Positions 34,912 to 43,477 of a stretch of 64,000 nucleotides of DNA are shown here, piece after piece. Below the pieces are notes generated by a model that saw nothing but the letters and a program-made list of their open reading frames with translations, searched no databases and was not told the DNA's origin. Position 1 is the first letter of the stretch. Every line of letters starts with the position of its first letter. The stretch comes from Verrucomicrobiota bacterium. Lineage in GTDB: Bacteria; Verrucomicrobiota; Verrucomicrobiia; Verrucomicrobiales; V1-33. The stretch is from the NCBI GenBank assembly GCA_003402705.1, contig QQNF01000002.1, positions 102,584 through 166,583 of the forward strand, given 5' to 3'. Position numbers and translations under genes: made by a program.

Positions 34912-36192
34912 TCAGGCGGCGGCGGGGGCGGGGACGCCGTAGGGGAGGGAGTCTGGGATGGGGGCGAATTCGCGGATTTTTTCCCAGAGGGCGGAGAAGT
35001 CGCGGTTTACGTCACCGGAGAGACAGTCGGTGAGTTCGCCGGCGAGTTCCGGGTATTTCATGACGACGTCTTTGAAGGAGAAGTCGTGGTGGTAGAAGGC
35101 GTAGACGAGCTTGCGCATGTTTTCGATGCCTTCGCGGAGGGTGGCTCCGTAGGCTTCGAAGCGTGAGGCGCTGAGGTCGTTGGCGACGAGGGCTTCGTGG
35201 ACGGCTTCAGCGCCGAGGACACCGCTCTTCAAGGCGAGCATGACCCCGCTGCTGAAGACTGGGTCGAGGAAGGCGAAGGCGTCGCCGACGAGGAGTAGAC
35301 CGGTGCAGGCGCAGTGGCGGGAGTGGTGGGAGTATTCGCTGGTGACGTGAAAGGGACCGGTCTGGGTGCCGGAGCTGAGCCTTTCCTTGATCCACGCGTT
35401 GCGGGTGACCTCGCGGTCGAAGATGTCCTTGAGGTCGCGGACGCCGTCGCGGGTGAGGTATTTGCCTTCGGCGACGATGCCGACGCTAACCATGTCATTG
35501 TGCTGGGGGATGTGCCAGAACCAGCCTTTTTCGGGGACGAAGGCGATGGTGGTGGCACCTTCGTCGTCGCCGGTGCCGCGCTGGGAGCCCTTGTAGTAGG
35601 TCCAGACGGCGACCTTGTTGAGGAAAGGATCGCGTTCGCGCCAGCCGAGACGGACGGAGGCGAAGGATTCCTTGCCGGAGGCGTCGAGGGTGATGGCGGC
35701 GTGGATTTCGCGGAGGTGGCCGTCTTTGTCCTTCACTTCGATGCCGGTGACGCGGTCGTCTTCCTTGAGGAGACGGGTGACGGTGAGTTCTTCGAGGACT
35801 TCGACGCCGCGCTCGCGGGCGTGGTCGACGAGCATCTGGTCGAAGTCAGAGCGGAGGACCTGCCATGTCTGGGCGATGGTATTGCGGTCGTAGCGGGTGT
35901 GGAAGTAGAAGGGAGCGGACTGGCGGCCGTCGGGCTGGACGAAGGAGACGCTGTATTTTTTCTGGAAGGCGGAGGCCCGCATTTTGGGGATGAGGCCGAG
36001 CCGTTCGAGGGAGTGGTAAGTGAATGGGATGAGGGATTCGCCGACGCGGTAGCGAGGGAAGCGGTCGCGGTCGACGACGATGACCTTGTGACCGTATTCC
36101 GCGAGGATGGCGGCGGCGCTGAGCCCGGCTGGGCCGGCGCCGATGACGACGACTTCTGGGGAGGCGGAAGAAACCATGAGGGAAGATGCCAT
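34912..36192 (-). CDS. FAD-dependent oxidoreductase, halogenase/geranylgeranyl-reductase-like
   Basis: This protein of about 426 residues has an N-terminal FAD-binding Rossmann motif (VVIGAGPAGLSAAAILAEYG) and the second flavin motif VGDAFAFLDPVFSSGV, typical of the tryptophan-halogenase and geranylgeranyl-reductase superfamily. I do not see the halogenase WxWxIP motif in its exact form; GWFWHIPQH is the nearest element. It could be a hydroxylase, halogenase or reductase acting on a carrier-bound or lipid substrate. Alternative start at 36177; upstream residues are not conserved-looking. Confidence 0.8.
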   Translation of the reverse strand: MASSLMVSSASPEVVVIGAGPAGLSAAAILAEYGHKVIVVDRDRFPRYRVGESLIPFTYHSLERLGLIPKMRASAFQKKYSVSFVQPDGRQSAPFYFHTRYDRNTIAQTWQVLRSDFDQMLVDHARERGVEVLEELTVTRLLKEDDRVTGIEVKDKDGHLREIHAAITLDASGKESFASVRLGWRERDPFLNKVAVWTYYKGSQRGTGDDEGATTIAFVPEKGWFWHIPQHNDMVSVGIVAEGKYLTRDGVRDLKDIFDREVTRNAWIKERLSSGTQTGPFHVTSEYSHHSRHCACTGLLLVGDAFAFLDPVFSSGVMLALKSGVLGAEAVHEALVANDLSASRFEAYGATLREGIENMRKLVYAFYHHDFSFKDVVMKYPELAGELTDCLSGDVNRDFSALWEKIREFAPIPDSLPYGVPAPAAA

Positions 36193-36246
36193 GGAATGGT
36201 GATGCCGGAAATCGCATTTCAGAATCACTCTGATCGCGGATGGGAA

Positions 36247-37065
36247 TCAGAGGATCCCGAGAAGCTGGCGGATATCGGCTGGTGAGAGACCGTTCTGGCG
36301 GAGGGATTGGAGGGAGCGAGCGCCGTCGCGTTTGGCGAGACGGCGGCCGAGGTCGTCGCGGATGAGGCGGTGGTGGCGGTAGAGCGGTACGGGGAGGGAG
36401 AGGAGTTCCTGGAGGAGCCTGTGGAGGTGAGTGCTGGCGAAGAGGTCATCGCCGCGGGTGACGACGGAGATGTGCTGGGCGGCGTCGTCGATGACGACGG
36501 CGAGATGATAGGAGGAGCGGATGTCCTTGCGGGCGAGGACGGCGTCGCCGAGGAGGGCGGGGTTGGCGGATTGGGGGCCGGCGTTGAGGTCGGTCCATGT
36601 GAGGGGACCGGCGAGGGAGATGGCGTTGGTGGAGTCGAGACGGAGAGCGAAGGGTTTGCCGGAGGCGATGAGGTCATCGCGCTGCATTGGTGAGAGGGAG
36701 CGGCAGGTGCCTTGATAGAGTGGGCCATCGGGGCCCTGGGGTGCGTCGATGGCGAGGAGATCCTGACGCGTGCAGAAGCAGGGGTAGAGGAGACCGAGGC
36801 GTTCGAGAGATGTCAGGGCGTCGGCGTAGGCTGGCATGCGTTGGCTTTGGAGCCAGACTGGGGTGGGGTATGAGAGACCGAGCCATGCGAGGTCTGCGAA
36901 GATGGCGTCGGTGAATTCGGGGCGGGTGCGGGAGACGTCGATGTCTTCGAGTCTGAGGAGACAGGAGGTACTGGAGCGGGCGGCTTCTTCCCATGCCATG
37001 AAGGCGGCGAAGGCGTGGCCGAGGTGGAGGAGTCCGGTGGGGCTGGGCGCGAAGCGCGTGGGCAT
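36247..37065 (-). CDS. gluQ: Glutamyl-Q tRNA(Asp) synthetase
   Basis: This 272-residue class I synthetase-like protein lacks the anticodon-binding domain, as expected for GluQ-RS, which glutamylates queuosine in tRNA-Asp. HIGH-type motif HLGH in PSPTGLLHLGHAFAA, KMSKS-like segment RLAKRDGAR, and a probable zinc site (Cys-Phe-Cys in YPCFCTRQ and the later Cys in YQGTC) are visible. The next minus-strand gene upstream (DUF5722) ends 9 bp away, so they are probably cotranscribed by position rather than function. Confidence 0.9.
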   Translation of the reverse strand: MPTRFAPSPTGLLHLGHAFAAFMAWEEAARSSTSCLLRLEDIDVSRTRPEFTDAIFADLAWLGLSYPTPVWLQSQRMPAYADALTSLERLGLLYPCFCTRQDLLAIDAPQGPDGPLYQGTCRSLSPMQRDDLIASGKPFALRLDSTNAISLAGPLTWTDLNAGPQSANPALLGDAVLARKDIRSSYHLAVVIDDAAQHISVVTRGDDLFASTHLHRLLQELLSLPVPLYRHHRLIRDDLGRRLAKRDGARSLQSLRQNGLSPADIRQLLGIL

Positions 37066-37074
37066 GGCGGGGTG

Positions 37075-38343
37075 TCAGCGCGGGGCGAGGGCGTCCCATG
37101 AGGGGAGGCCGGTGGTGGGGAGGAAAGGCTTGGCGGCGGCGTCCCATTCGGGGGTGCCGGCCTTGCGGAAGAGGTCCCAGATGAGTTTTTTGGAATGGGG
37201 TGTGGCGACGGAGTTAGGGGCATTGCGCCAGAGGCCGAGGCGGAGACCGCCTTCGTGGGCGTGGTCGACGTGGCGGTGGTAGATGAAGGCATCGACGGTG
37301 GGGAGGCGGCGGCATTTTTCCCATGCGTAGGCGTAGGCGGCGGCCTGGAGTTGTTCGCCGTCGGGTGTGAGGAGCGTGTGGAAGCCCTGTTCGGAGAGGA
37401 TGACGCGGCGGGGTTTTCCGGCGAGGAGGAGATCGGGTTTTTCGAGATGGCGGGTGAGGACCTCGAGGTTTTTGAAGGTGACCTTGGGTGAGTCGTCGGT
37501 GGTGGTGATGGATTTGTCGGCCCATGCGCGCGGATTGCCGAGGTCTTCCGGGTAGGGATGCCATGCGACGTGCCACGGGAGGTCGCCGTTGATGCGGATG
37601 CAAGCGGCGAAGGCGTCGAGGAAGTCGCGGCCGGGGGTGGATTCGTTAGGGCTGATGCCGGCCATGCTGATGGCCCAGTGGTGGTCGAAGGGGATGTAGA
37701 GCCGGTCGTTAGGGGATTCTGCGAGGACGGCGGAGGCGACGGTGCGGAAGGCGCGTTCGTAGGCGGCGACGGCGTTAGGGAGAGAGGCGAGGCCGAGGTT
37801 GTACCAGAGCCAGTGGGAATTGACCTCGTTGCCGACGATCCAGCCGCGGACGGTGCCGTGTTCCGGGTGTTTGCCGTTCCAGCGAGCGGCGAGCATGCGC
37901 ATGGTGGCGGCGAGACAGCTTTTGCCTTCGTCAGTTTCGGCGTTGAAGGCACCGACGGTGTATTTGTAGTCCTTGCGGGCTCCGGGGTGGATGAGGACGG
38001 CGTCGCGGGCGGCGTCCTTGGTTGGATAGACGAGGAGGATGGCGTAGACGACGATGCCCTTGGCGGAAAGTGGGTGGATCTGGGCGTCGAGGGATTTGAG
38101 ATAGGCGTCGTTGAAGGCCCACTGGCGGGAGGGGCCGGAGCCTTTGCTGGCGGCGAAGTCGACGATGCCGCTGAGATTGACGTTGATGCCAGCGTGGTGG
38201 ATGCCGAGGGCGAGGGCGTCGTCGTTCATCTGGACCTGGAGCCCCTTGATGGACGGCGGCTGAGGGAAGGGATCGGCTAGGGCGTGGAGGGTGGAGACGG
38301 CGAGTGCGGCGAGGGTGGCGGCCAGTTGGCGGAACGAAGGCAT
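37075..38343 (-). CDS. DUF5722 secreted glycosidase-like protein
   Basis: This 422-residue protein has a signal peptide (MPSFRQLAATLAALAVSTLHALA). The sequence fits DUF5722: VGAFNAETDEGKS, GWIVGNEVNSHWLWYN, WHVAWHPYPEDLGNPRAW and VILSEQGFHT. The pattern with NE and SEQ acids is typical of TIM-barrel retaining glycoside hydrolases, so a role in polysaccharide cleavage is plausible, with Glu of GNEV and Glu of LSEQG as candidate acid/base and nucleophile. The family is formally uncharacterised. An inverted repeat lies directly before the start codon. Confidence 0.75.
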   Translation of the reverse strand: MPSFRQLAATLAALAVSTLHALADPFPQPPSIKGLQVQMNDDALALGIHHAGINVNLSGIVDFAASKGSGPSRQWAFNDAYLKSLDAQIHPLSAKGIVVYAILLVYPTKDAARDAVLIHPGARKDYKYTVGAFNAETDEGKSCLAATMRMLAARWNGKHPEHGTVRGWIVGNEVNSHWLWYNLGLASLPNAVAAYERAFRTVASAVLAESPNDRLYIPFDHHWAISMAGISPNESTPGRDFLDAFAACIRINGDLPWHVAWHPYPEDLGNPRAWADKSITTTDDSPKVTFKNLEVLTRHLEKPDLLLAGKPRRVILSEQGFHTLLTPDGEQLQAAAYAYAWEKCRRLPTVDAFIYHRHVDHAHEGGLRLGLWRNAPNSVATPHSKKLIWDLFRKAGTPEWDAAAKPFLPTTGLPSWDALAPR

Positions 38344-38344
38344 G

Positions 38345-38379
38345 GTTGGCCGTAGGCGCGGGCGGGGCGCGCGGCCAAC
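38345..38379 (-). terminator. Inverted repeat between PEP-CTERM and DUF5722 genes
   Basis: An 8-bp perfect inverted repeat (GTTGGCCG / CGGCCAAC) with a 19-nt GC-rich loop lies 1 nt before the start codon of the DUF5722 gene and 16 nt after the stop of the PEP-CTERM gene. It lacks a T-run, so it could be a weak terminator or could occlude the DUF5722 ribosome binding site. Confidence 0.4.
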
Positions 38380-38395
38380 GGAGAAGTTTCCGTGT

Positions 38396-39898
38396 TCAGC
38401 GGGCGCGGCGGCGGCGGAGCAGGGCGAGAGCGGAGATTGCGGCGAGCGAGGCGGCTCCGGGTTCCGGGATGGGGGCGAAGGAGAGTTTTGTGCCGTCCCA
38501 GATGGTGTCGAAGGAAGTGGTGCCGCCTGGAGAGAGGACGCGGTAGAGGCCTTGGCCGCTGCTGACGTAGTGGATGTTGCCGGCGGCGTCGAAGGTGATG
38601 TCGCGACCGGAATTGATGTCGGTGCCGGTGTTGACGAGGAGCCGGTTGGAGAGGTCTGGGACCCCGGCGGTCATGGGGACGACGGCGACGTCGCTGTTAT
38701 TGAGGACGAGGGCGATCCATTTCTGGTCGAGGGAGACGGCACCGCCCTGGACATTGCGGAGGATGTCGGTGGCGGCTGGGTTTCCGAGGAGCGTGCGGGA
38801 GGCGGAGAGGGAGTCCCAGAGACTGATGCCGTCGCTGCCGAGGACGGTGAGACCTGCTTCGGCGCCGGCGGAGCGGTTCTGCATGAGGTAGAATTTTCCG
38901 TCGGTGCCGACGTCGAGGTCGGAGGTTGCTCCGGAGAGGAGGACGGAGGCGAGGGGCGTGGCGGAGCCGGAGTAGGGAGTTGAGCCGTTGCCGATGTCGT
39001 AGCGCCAGAGCGAGTTGCGGTTGGTGTTGGAACCTGCGCCGGTGGCGGCGAGGGTGGTGAGGTCTTCGTCGAGGGTGTAGACGGTGAGGCCGGCGGAAGT
39101 GACGAGGGCGTGGACGGCGGTGGTGGAGCCGTGGTTCTGGCCGGTGGGGACTGGGAAGGAGCCGGAGTTGGTGGTGACGGTGTTGTGGAGGACGGACGAG
39201 AAGGAGGAGAGGTCCGGGGAGGCCTTGGCGACCTGGCCGTTGGCGTCGGAGAAGTCGGCGATGTAGATTTCGCCGGTGCTGGCTGCGGTGATGCGGAACG
39301 GGCTGTTGGCGCTGGCTCCGAAGATGAGTTGGTTAGAGGTGCCGGCCCTGGCGGAGTTGCCGTAGCCGAAGGCGTCGCTCTGGTCGGCTTTGAGGGAGTA
39401 GAGCCCGTCGCCGAGGGTGCGGACGACGACGGTGGAGTTGCCGGCGGCGCTGTTGGAGATGTAGGCGTTACCGAAGTTAGGGGCGGCTGGGTTGGTGACG
39501 ACGGCGACGCCGCGGACGCTGTTGAAGCGGACGAGACTGCTGGAGTCGTCCGAGAGGAGGCGGAAGCCGCCTTCTGCGGTGGGTTGGCCGAGGCCGTTGG
39601 AGGCTGGGTTGGTGATGGTGGAGCCGGTGGGGATGGAATAGCCGACCGAGTCGGATTTGGAGGCGCGGATGGTGAAGGTGTCTGTGGGGGCGCCGAGGCT
39701 GAAGAGTTTGGAGCCTTTGGAGGAACCGTCGAGGGATTGGAACGCGCCGCCGTTGATGGAGTAGAGGAGACTGTCGGCGGGTTCGTTGAGAGTGAAGCTG
39801 ACGTCGAGTCCGGTGATGGTGACGCCTGAGGCGTAGGGGGCTGCGCCAGCTGGGAGGGCGATGGCGAGGCAGGCGAGGCTGAAGGAAAGTGGTTTCAT
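38396..39898 (-). CDS. PEP-CTERM sorted extracellular protein
   Basis: This 500-residue protein has a signal peptide (MKPLSFSLACLAIALPAGA) and ends in a PEP-CTERM sorting signal: PIPEPG, a hydrophobic stretch and the basic tail RRRRAR. Such proteins are processed by exosortase and exposed on the cell surface or in the extracellular matrix. The body is a Gly/Ser/Thr/Asn-rich beta-structured repeat region, probably a propeller (GVAVVTNPAAPNFG, SAGLTVYTLDED, ADFSDANGQ). No enzymatic motif is visible. Confidence 0.85.
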   Translation of the reverse strand: MKPLSFSLACLAIALPAGAAPYASGVTITGLDVSFTLNEPADSLLYSINGGAFQSLDGSSKGSKLFSLGAPTDTFTIRASKSDSVGYSIPTGSTITNPASNGLGQPTAEGGFRLLSDDSSSLVRFNSVRGVAVVTNPAAPNFGNAYISNSAAGNSTVVVRTLGDGLYSLKADQSDAFGYGNSARAGTSNQLIFGASANSPFRITAASTGEIYIADFSDANGQVAKASPDLSSFSSVLHNTVTTNSGSFPVPTGQNHGSTTAVHALVTSAGLTVYTLDEDLTTLAATGAGSNTNRNSLWRYDIGNGSTPYSGSATPLASVLLSGATSDLDVGTDGKFYLMQNRSAGAEAGLTVLGSDGISLWDSLSASRTLLGNPAATDILRNVQGGAVSLDQKWIALVLNNSDVAVVPMTAGVPDLSNRLLVNTGTDINSGRDITFDAAGNIHYVSSGQGLYRVLSPGGTTSFDTIWDGTKLSFAPIPEPGAASLAAISALALLRRRRAR

Positions 39899-40035
39899 GG
39901 CAAAGATACTCTGGGGGGAGTGAAGCGGATTTCCTGCCTTGTGGCTATGGAAATCCGACCGTGAATCCGGCGCTGGGGGAGAGGGGCAGGAATTTGCGCT
40001 TCCCGGGTGGGAGGATTGAGGGCAAGACGGTGGGG

Positions 40036-40818
40036 ATGAAGAGACGAGCGATGATGTTGCTGACGGTGGCGGTGGCGATGGTGTCGTGGGGCTGCCGGAA
40101 GGAAGAGGTGCGGGTGCGGTGGTTGACGGTGGCGTGTGCGGCGTCGTTGCGGTCGGTGATGGAGGGGGTGGTGGGCAAGTATGGGGCGGTGCGGCCGGGG
40201 GTGGAGTTGCGGTGCACGTATGGGGCGAGCGGGACCTTGCAGGCGCAGGCGATGGAGGGTGCGCCGTTTGATGTATTTCTGGGGGCGGATGAGATGGGGC
40301 CGGCGGCGCTGGCGGCGGCGGGGGTGGGCGGGGCGCCGTTCGGGTTTGCGGAGGGACGATTGGCGTTGTGGGTGAGAAAGGATAGCGGGTTGGATGTGGA
40401 GGGGCAGGGGTTGCGGGTGTTGCTGGATCCTCGGGTGAAGAAGGTGGCGGTGGCGAATCCGGAGCTGGCTCCGTACGGGCGGGCGGCGATGGAGGCGCTG
40501 GGGCGTGCGGGGATTGAAGCCGCGGTGCGGGAGCGGCTGGTGTTTGCGGAGAATGTGGCGCAGGCGGCGCAGTATGTGGCGTCGGGGTCGGCGCAGGCTG
40601 GATTGGTGGCGTGGTCGCTGACGTTGAGTCCGGCGATGGCGGCGGAGGGTGTGGCGTGGATGGTGCCGGAGACGGTTCATGAGCCGCTGGTGCATGCCGG
40701 GGTGGTGATGAAGCGGACGGCGGAGGCGGAGGAGGCGAGGGCGTTCAGCGAGTGGCTGTGTGGGCCGGAAGGCGGGGTGGTGCTGAGGCGTGGAGGGCTG
40801 ACACCAGTTAGGCGGTGA
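40036..40818 (+). CDS. modA: Molybdate ABC transporter substrate-binding lipoprotein
   Basis: This 260-residue protein has a lipoprotein signal (MKRRAMMLLTVAVAMVSWGC, acceptor Cys20) and the ModA fold: VACAASLRSVMEGVVGKY, YGASGTLQAQAMEGAPFDVFLGAD, and ANPELAPYGRAAMEALGRAG. It binds molybdate or tungstate in the periplasm and delivers it to the permease, whose gene overlaps by 1 nt (TGATG at 40816-40820). The divergent PEP-CTERM gene lies 137 bp upstream. No ModE operator or Moco riboswitch was recognised. Confidence 0.9.
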   Translation: MKRRAMMLLTVAVAMVSWGCRKEEVRVRWLTVACAASLRSVMEGVVGKYGAVRPGVELRCTYGASGTLQAQAMEGAPFDVFLGADEMGPAALAAAGVGGAPFGFAEGRLALWVRKDSGLDVEGQGLRVLLDPRVKKVAVANPELAPYGRAAMEALGRAGIEAAVRERLVFAENVAQAAQYVASGSAQAGLVAWSLTLSPAMAAEGVAWMVPETVHEPLVHAGVVMKRTAEAEEARAFSEWLCGPEGGVVLRRGGLTPVRR

Positions 40819-41477
40819 TGGACACGACGGCGCTCTGGCTGACGGTGAGGCTGGCGCTGGCGACGACGCTGGTGCTGCTGGTGGCTGGGTTGCCGCTGGC
40901 GTGGTGGCTGGCGACGACGCGGAACAGGTGGCGGGTGGTGGTGGAGGCGGTGACGGCGCTGCCGCTGGTGCTGCCGCCGACGGTGTTAGGTTTTTTTGTG
41001 CTGATGGCATTGGGGCCGCGGACTTGGGTGGGGGCGCGGTGGCTGGAGTGGACGGGCGGGCCATTGCCGTTCAGTTTTGCGGGGCTGCTGGTGGCGTCGG
41101 TGCTGTTCAACCTGCCGTTTGCGGTGCGGCCGTTCATGGCGGGGTTTGCGGCGGTGCCGCGGGATCAGTTAGAAGCGGCGGCGTGTCTGGGGGCGTCGCC
41201 GTGGCGGAGATTCCTGCGGGTGGCGGTGCCGGTGGCGTGGCCGGGAGTGGTGTCCGGGATGGTCCTGACCTTTGCGCACAGCGTGGGTGAGTTCGGGGTG
41301 GCGCTGATGGTCGGGGGGAGCATTCCCGGGGTGACGAGGACCCTGTCGATCACCCTGTATGACGATGTGCAGGCGATGCGTTATGAGCGTGCGCTGACGA
41401 CGGCGCTGGGGCTGATGGGGCTGGCGTTTGCGGCGTTAGGAGTGGTGGCGCTGCTGCAGCGGCGGCGCGGGGAGTGA
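40818..41477 (+). CDS. modB: Molybdate ABC transporter permease
   Basis: This 219-residue protein with five predicted helices belongs to the ModB family: LALATTLVLLVAGLPLAWWL, VTALPLVLPPTVLGFFVLMA, and the EAA loop DQLEAAACLGASPWRRFLRV. It forms the membrane channel for molybdate import. The start ATG shares one base with the modA stop; a GTG one codon earlier is also possible. No ATPase gene (modC) follows: the next gene is on the opposite strand. Confidence 0.9.
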   Translation: MDTTALWLTVRLALATTLVLLVAGLPLAWWLATTRNRWRVVVEAVTALPLVLPPTVLGFFVLMALGPRTWVGARWLEWTGGPLPFSFAGLLVASVLFNLPFAVRPFMAGFAAVPRDQLEAAACLGASPWRRFLRVAVPVAWPGVVSGMVLTFAHSVGEFGVALMVGGSIPGVTRTLSITLYDDVQAMRYERALTTALGLMGLAFAALGVVALLQRRRGE

Positions 41478-41481
41478 GGGG

Positions 41482-42699
41482 TCAGTCGGCTGGAGCGGCC
41501 GGCTGCGGTTCCGGATCCGGGAGATAGTCCGGGAGGCGGATGGTGAAGACGGTTTCGAGGCCGAGCGTGCTGTCGACGGAGATGGTGCCGCCGTGGGATT
41601 CGACGGCGCGGCGGACGATGGAGAGGCCGAGGCCGGTGCCTTTGATTTTCTGGCTATGGTGTTTGGCGACGCGGTAGAAGCGTTTGAAGATGAAGGGGAG
41701 GTCGGCGCGGGGGATGCCGATGCCGTTGTCGGCGATGCGGATGACGGAGGCGGCGTCTTCGCGGGCCATGGTGACGGCGATTTCGAGATTGCCTGGTTTA
41801 TTTTCCTTGAGGGCGTTTTCGATGAGATTGAAGAAGATCTGGTCCCAGTAGAAGCGGTCGCCTTTGATGTCGTCTGCGCCGTCTGGCGGGAAGTCGAGGC
41901 GGAAGCGGGCGCGTTTTTCTTCGACGAGAGGGGCGAGGCGTTCGATGACGTCTTCGGCGCATTCGCGGCAGGAGAAGGAGACGGCGCGGAGGCCGGCGAT
42001 GCCTTTTTCGCCGACGGATTCGAATTTGGAGAGGGTGAGCATGTCCTCGACGATGCGGGCGATGCGTTCGCCGTGTTTCTGCATCGTGATGAGGGCTTTC
42101 CGGGACATGGCGGGGTCGTCGATGTCGCCTTCGAGGAGGTTTTCGAGGTAGCCGTTGATGATGGAGAGGGGGGTCCTCAGTTCGTGGGAGGCATTGGCGA
42201 CGAAGTCTTTGCGGATCTGTTCGGTTTCGTGGCGGTCGGTTTCGTCGCGGATGACGACGCGGAGGTATCGGCCGGGGGCGTCGCCGGAGAGTTGGACTGG
42301 GGCGGCGGAAACGACGAGGAAGCGTTCATCGGCTAGGTTGCCGCGGACGATGGGGCTGCGGAATTCTTCTTCGGCCCATTTGGCTCCGGAGGTATCGAGG
42401 CGGCGAATGAACTGGAGGATGCGTTCGTCGCCGATGAGGGAGGAGAGGGGGCGGCCGCGGAGGTCGCCGGCGACCTGGAAGAGGTCGAGGGTTTCGTGGT
42501 TAGCGAAGGCGATGTGGTGCTGACTGTTGAGGAGGAGGCAGGAGTCGCCGAGGCCTTCGAGGACGCTTTCGAGGACGCCGGCGCGGTCGGCTTCGCTGCC
42601 TGGGGAAGCTGGCTGGGAGGAGCGGCGGCGGCGCTGTTGGAGGTAGCCTGCGCCGAGGAGGAGGCAGAGGATGATGAGGAGGAGTTCGAGCGGAGTCAT
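41482..42699 (-). CDS. phoR: PhoR-like sensor histidine kinase
   Basis: This 405-residue protein has one N-terminal membrane helix (about residues 4-20), a basic stop, a PAS domain (about 45-150), a dimerisation/phosphoacceptor domain with His172 in ANASHELRTPLS, and an HATPase domain (N-box NLIENALKE, G1 DNGIGIPRADLPFIFKRFYRV, G2 KGTGLGLSIV). This matches the PhoR layout without a large periplasmic sensor. It phosphorylates the response regulator encoded 13 bp upstream. The name phoR rests on architecture and the Pho-box-like repeat upstream of the pair. Confidence 0.8.
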   Translation of the reverse strand: MTPLELLLIILCLLLGAGYLQQRRRRSSQPASPGSEADRAGVLESVLEGLGDSCLLLNSQHHIAFANHETLDLFQVAGDLRGRPLSSLIGDERILQFIRRLDTSGAKWAEEEFRSPIVRGNLADERFLVVSAAPVQLSGDAPGRYLRVVIRDETDRHETEQIRKDFVANASHELRTPLSIINGYLENLLEGDIDDPAMSRKALITMQKHGERIARIVEDMLTLSKFESVGEKGIAGLRAVSFSCRECAEDVIERLAPLVEEKRARFRLDFPPDGADDIKGDRFYWDQIFFNLIENALKENKPGNLEIAVTMAREDAASVIRIADNGIGIPRADLPFIFKRFYRVAKHHSQKIKGTGLGLSIVRRAVESHGGTISVDSTLGLETVFTIRLPDYLPDPEPQPAAPAD

Positions 42700-42712
42700 G
42701 CCTGGCGAGGGG

Positions 42713-43402
42713 TCACGCCGGGGTGGGGGAGGAGACGAAGCGGTAGCCGACGCCGCGGACGGTCTGGATGCATTCGGCGTGTTTGCCGAGTTTTTCGCGC
42801 AGGCGTTTCACGTGAGTGTCGAGGGTGCGAGTGAGCATGGTGTCGGAGTAGCCCCAGACCTCGCGGAGGAGGGCGTCGCGTTCCTGGACCTCGCCACTGG
42901 CTTCGACGAGGAGGCGGAGGAGTTTGAATTCTGTGGCGGTTAGGTCGACGGGACGTCCGGCGAGGAAGAGTTTGAGGGTATTGCGTTCGAGGAGGAAGTC
43001 GCCGGATTTGAGGCTGGCGTCGGCGGTGACCTTGCGGGTGCGCTTGAGGAGGGCGCGGACGCGGAGGAGGAGTTCGCGCGGGCTGAAGGGTTTGGTGACG
43101 TAGTCGTCGGCACCGAGTTCGAGGCCGGCGATGCGGTCATTGACCTCGCCTTTGGCGGTGAGCATGAGGACGGGGATGCTGTTGGTGCGTGGGTCGGCGC
43201 GGAGTTCGCGGTAGACGCTGAAGCCGTCCATGCCTGGGAGCATGAGGTCGAGGACGATGAGGTCCGGGATTTTTTCTTTGGCGATCTGGACGGCGGAGAT
43301 GCCGTTGTCAGCGGTGAGGACCTTGAATTGCTGGCGTTCGAGGTTGAAGACCACCAGTTCGAGAATGTCTGTCTCGTCATCGACCACTAGAACAGTATGC
43401 AT
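42713..43402 (-). CDS. phoB: PhoB-like OmpR-family response regulator
   Basis: This 229-residue protein has a receiver domain (phosphoacceptor Asp52 in LIVLDLMLPGMDG, Lys in DDYVTKPFSPREL) and a winged-helix DNA-binding domain (about residues 130-225, VREVWGY-like REVWGYSDTMLTRTLDTHVKRLREKL, then IQTVRGVGYRF). It should activate phosphate-starvation genes when phosphorylated by the sensor encoded next. The start at 43402 opens the canonical MHTVLVVDDE; upstream in-frame sequence has no domain support. A Pho-box-like repeat sits 48-65 bp upstream, suggesting autoregulation. Confidence 0.85.
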   Translation of the reverse strand: MHTVLVVDDETDILELVVFNLERQQFKVLTADNGISAVQIAKEKIPDLIVLDLMLPGMDGFSVYRELRADPRTNSIPVLMLTAKGEVNDRIAGLELGADDYVTKPFSPRELLLRVRALLKRTRKVTADASLKSGDFLLERNTLKLFLAGRPVDLTATEFKLLRLLVEASGEVQERDALLREVWGYSDTMLTRTLDTHVKRLREKLGKHAECIQTVRGVGYRFVSSPTPA

Positions 43403-43449
43403 GTGGGATGAAGAGACGCTGTGCGGGTGATCAGGCAATGCAGTGCGTG

Positions 43450-43467
43450 GTGACGAATTTGTGACAG
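43450..43467 (-). promoter_or_regulatory. Pho-box-like direct repeat upstream of phoB
   Basis: On the minus strand the sequence reads CTGTCAC-AAAT-TCGTCAC: two 7-nt half-sites in direct repeat with a 4-nt spacer (11-nt period), as in the E. coli Pho box. The first half-site matches the consensus fully and the second at 5 of 7 positions. It lies between the SDR stop and the response-regulator start. Confidence 0.6.
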
Positions 43468-43477
43468 ACGGTGGTTT

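Noticed and set aside
35314..36285. A plus-strand frame of 323 residues across the flavoprotein gene
   Set aside because: It is a Val/Gly/Glu-rich shadow of the G-rich strand. The FAD motifs are on the minus strand.
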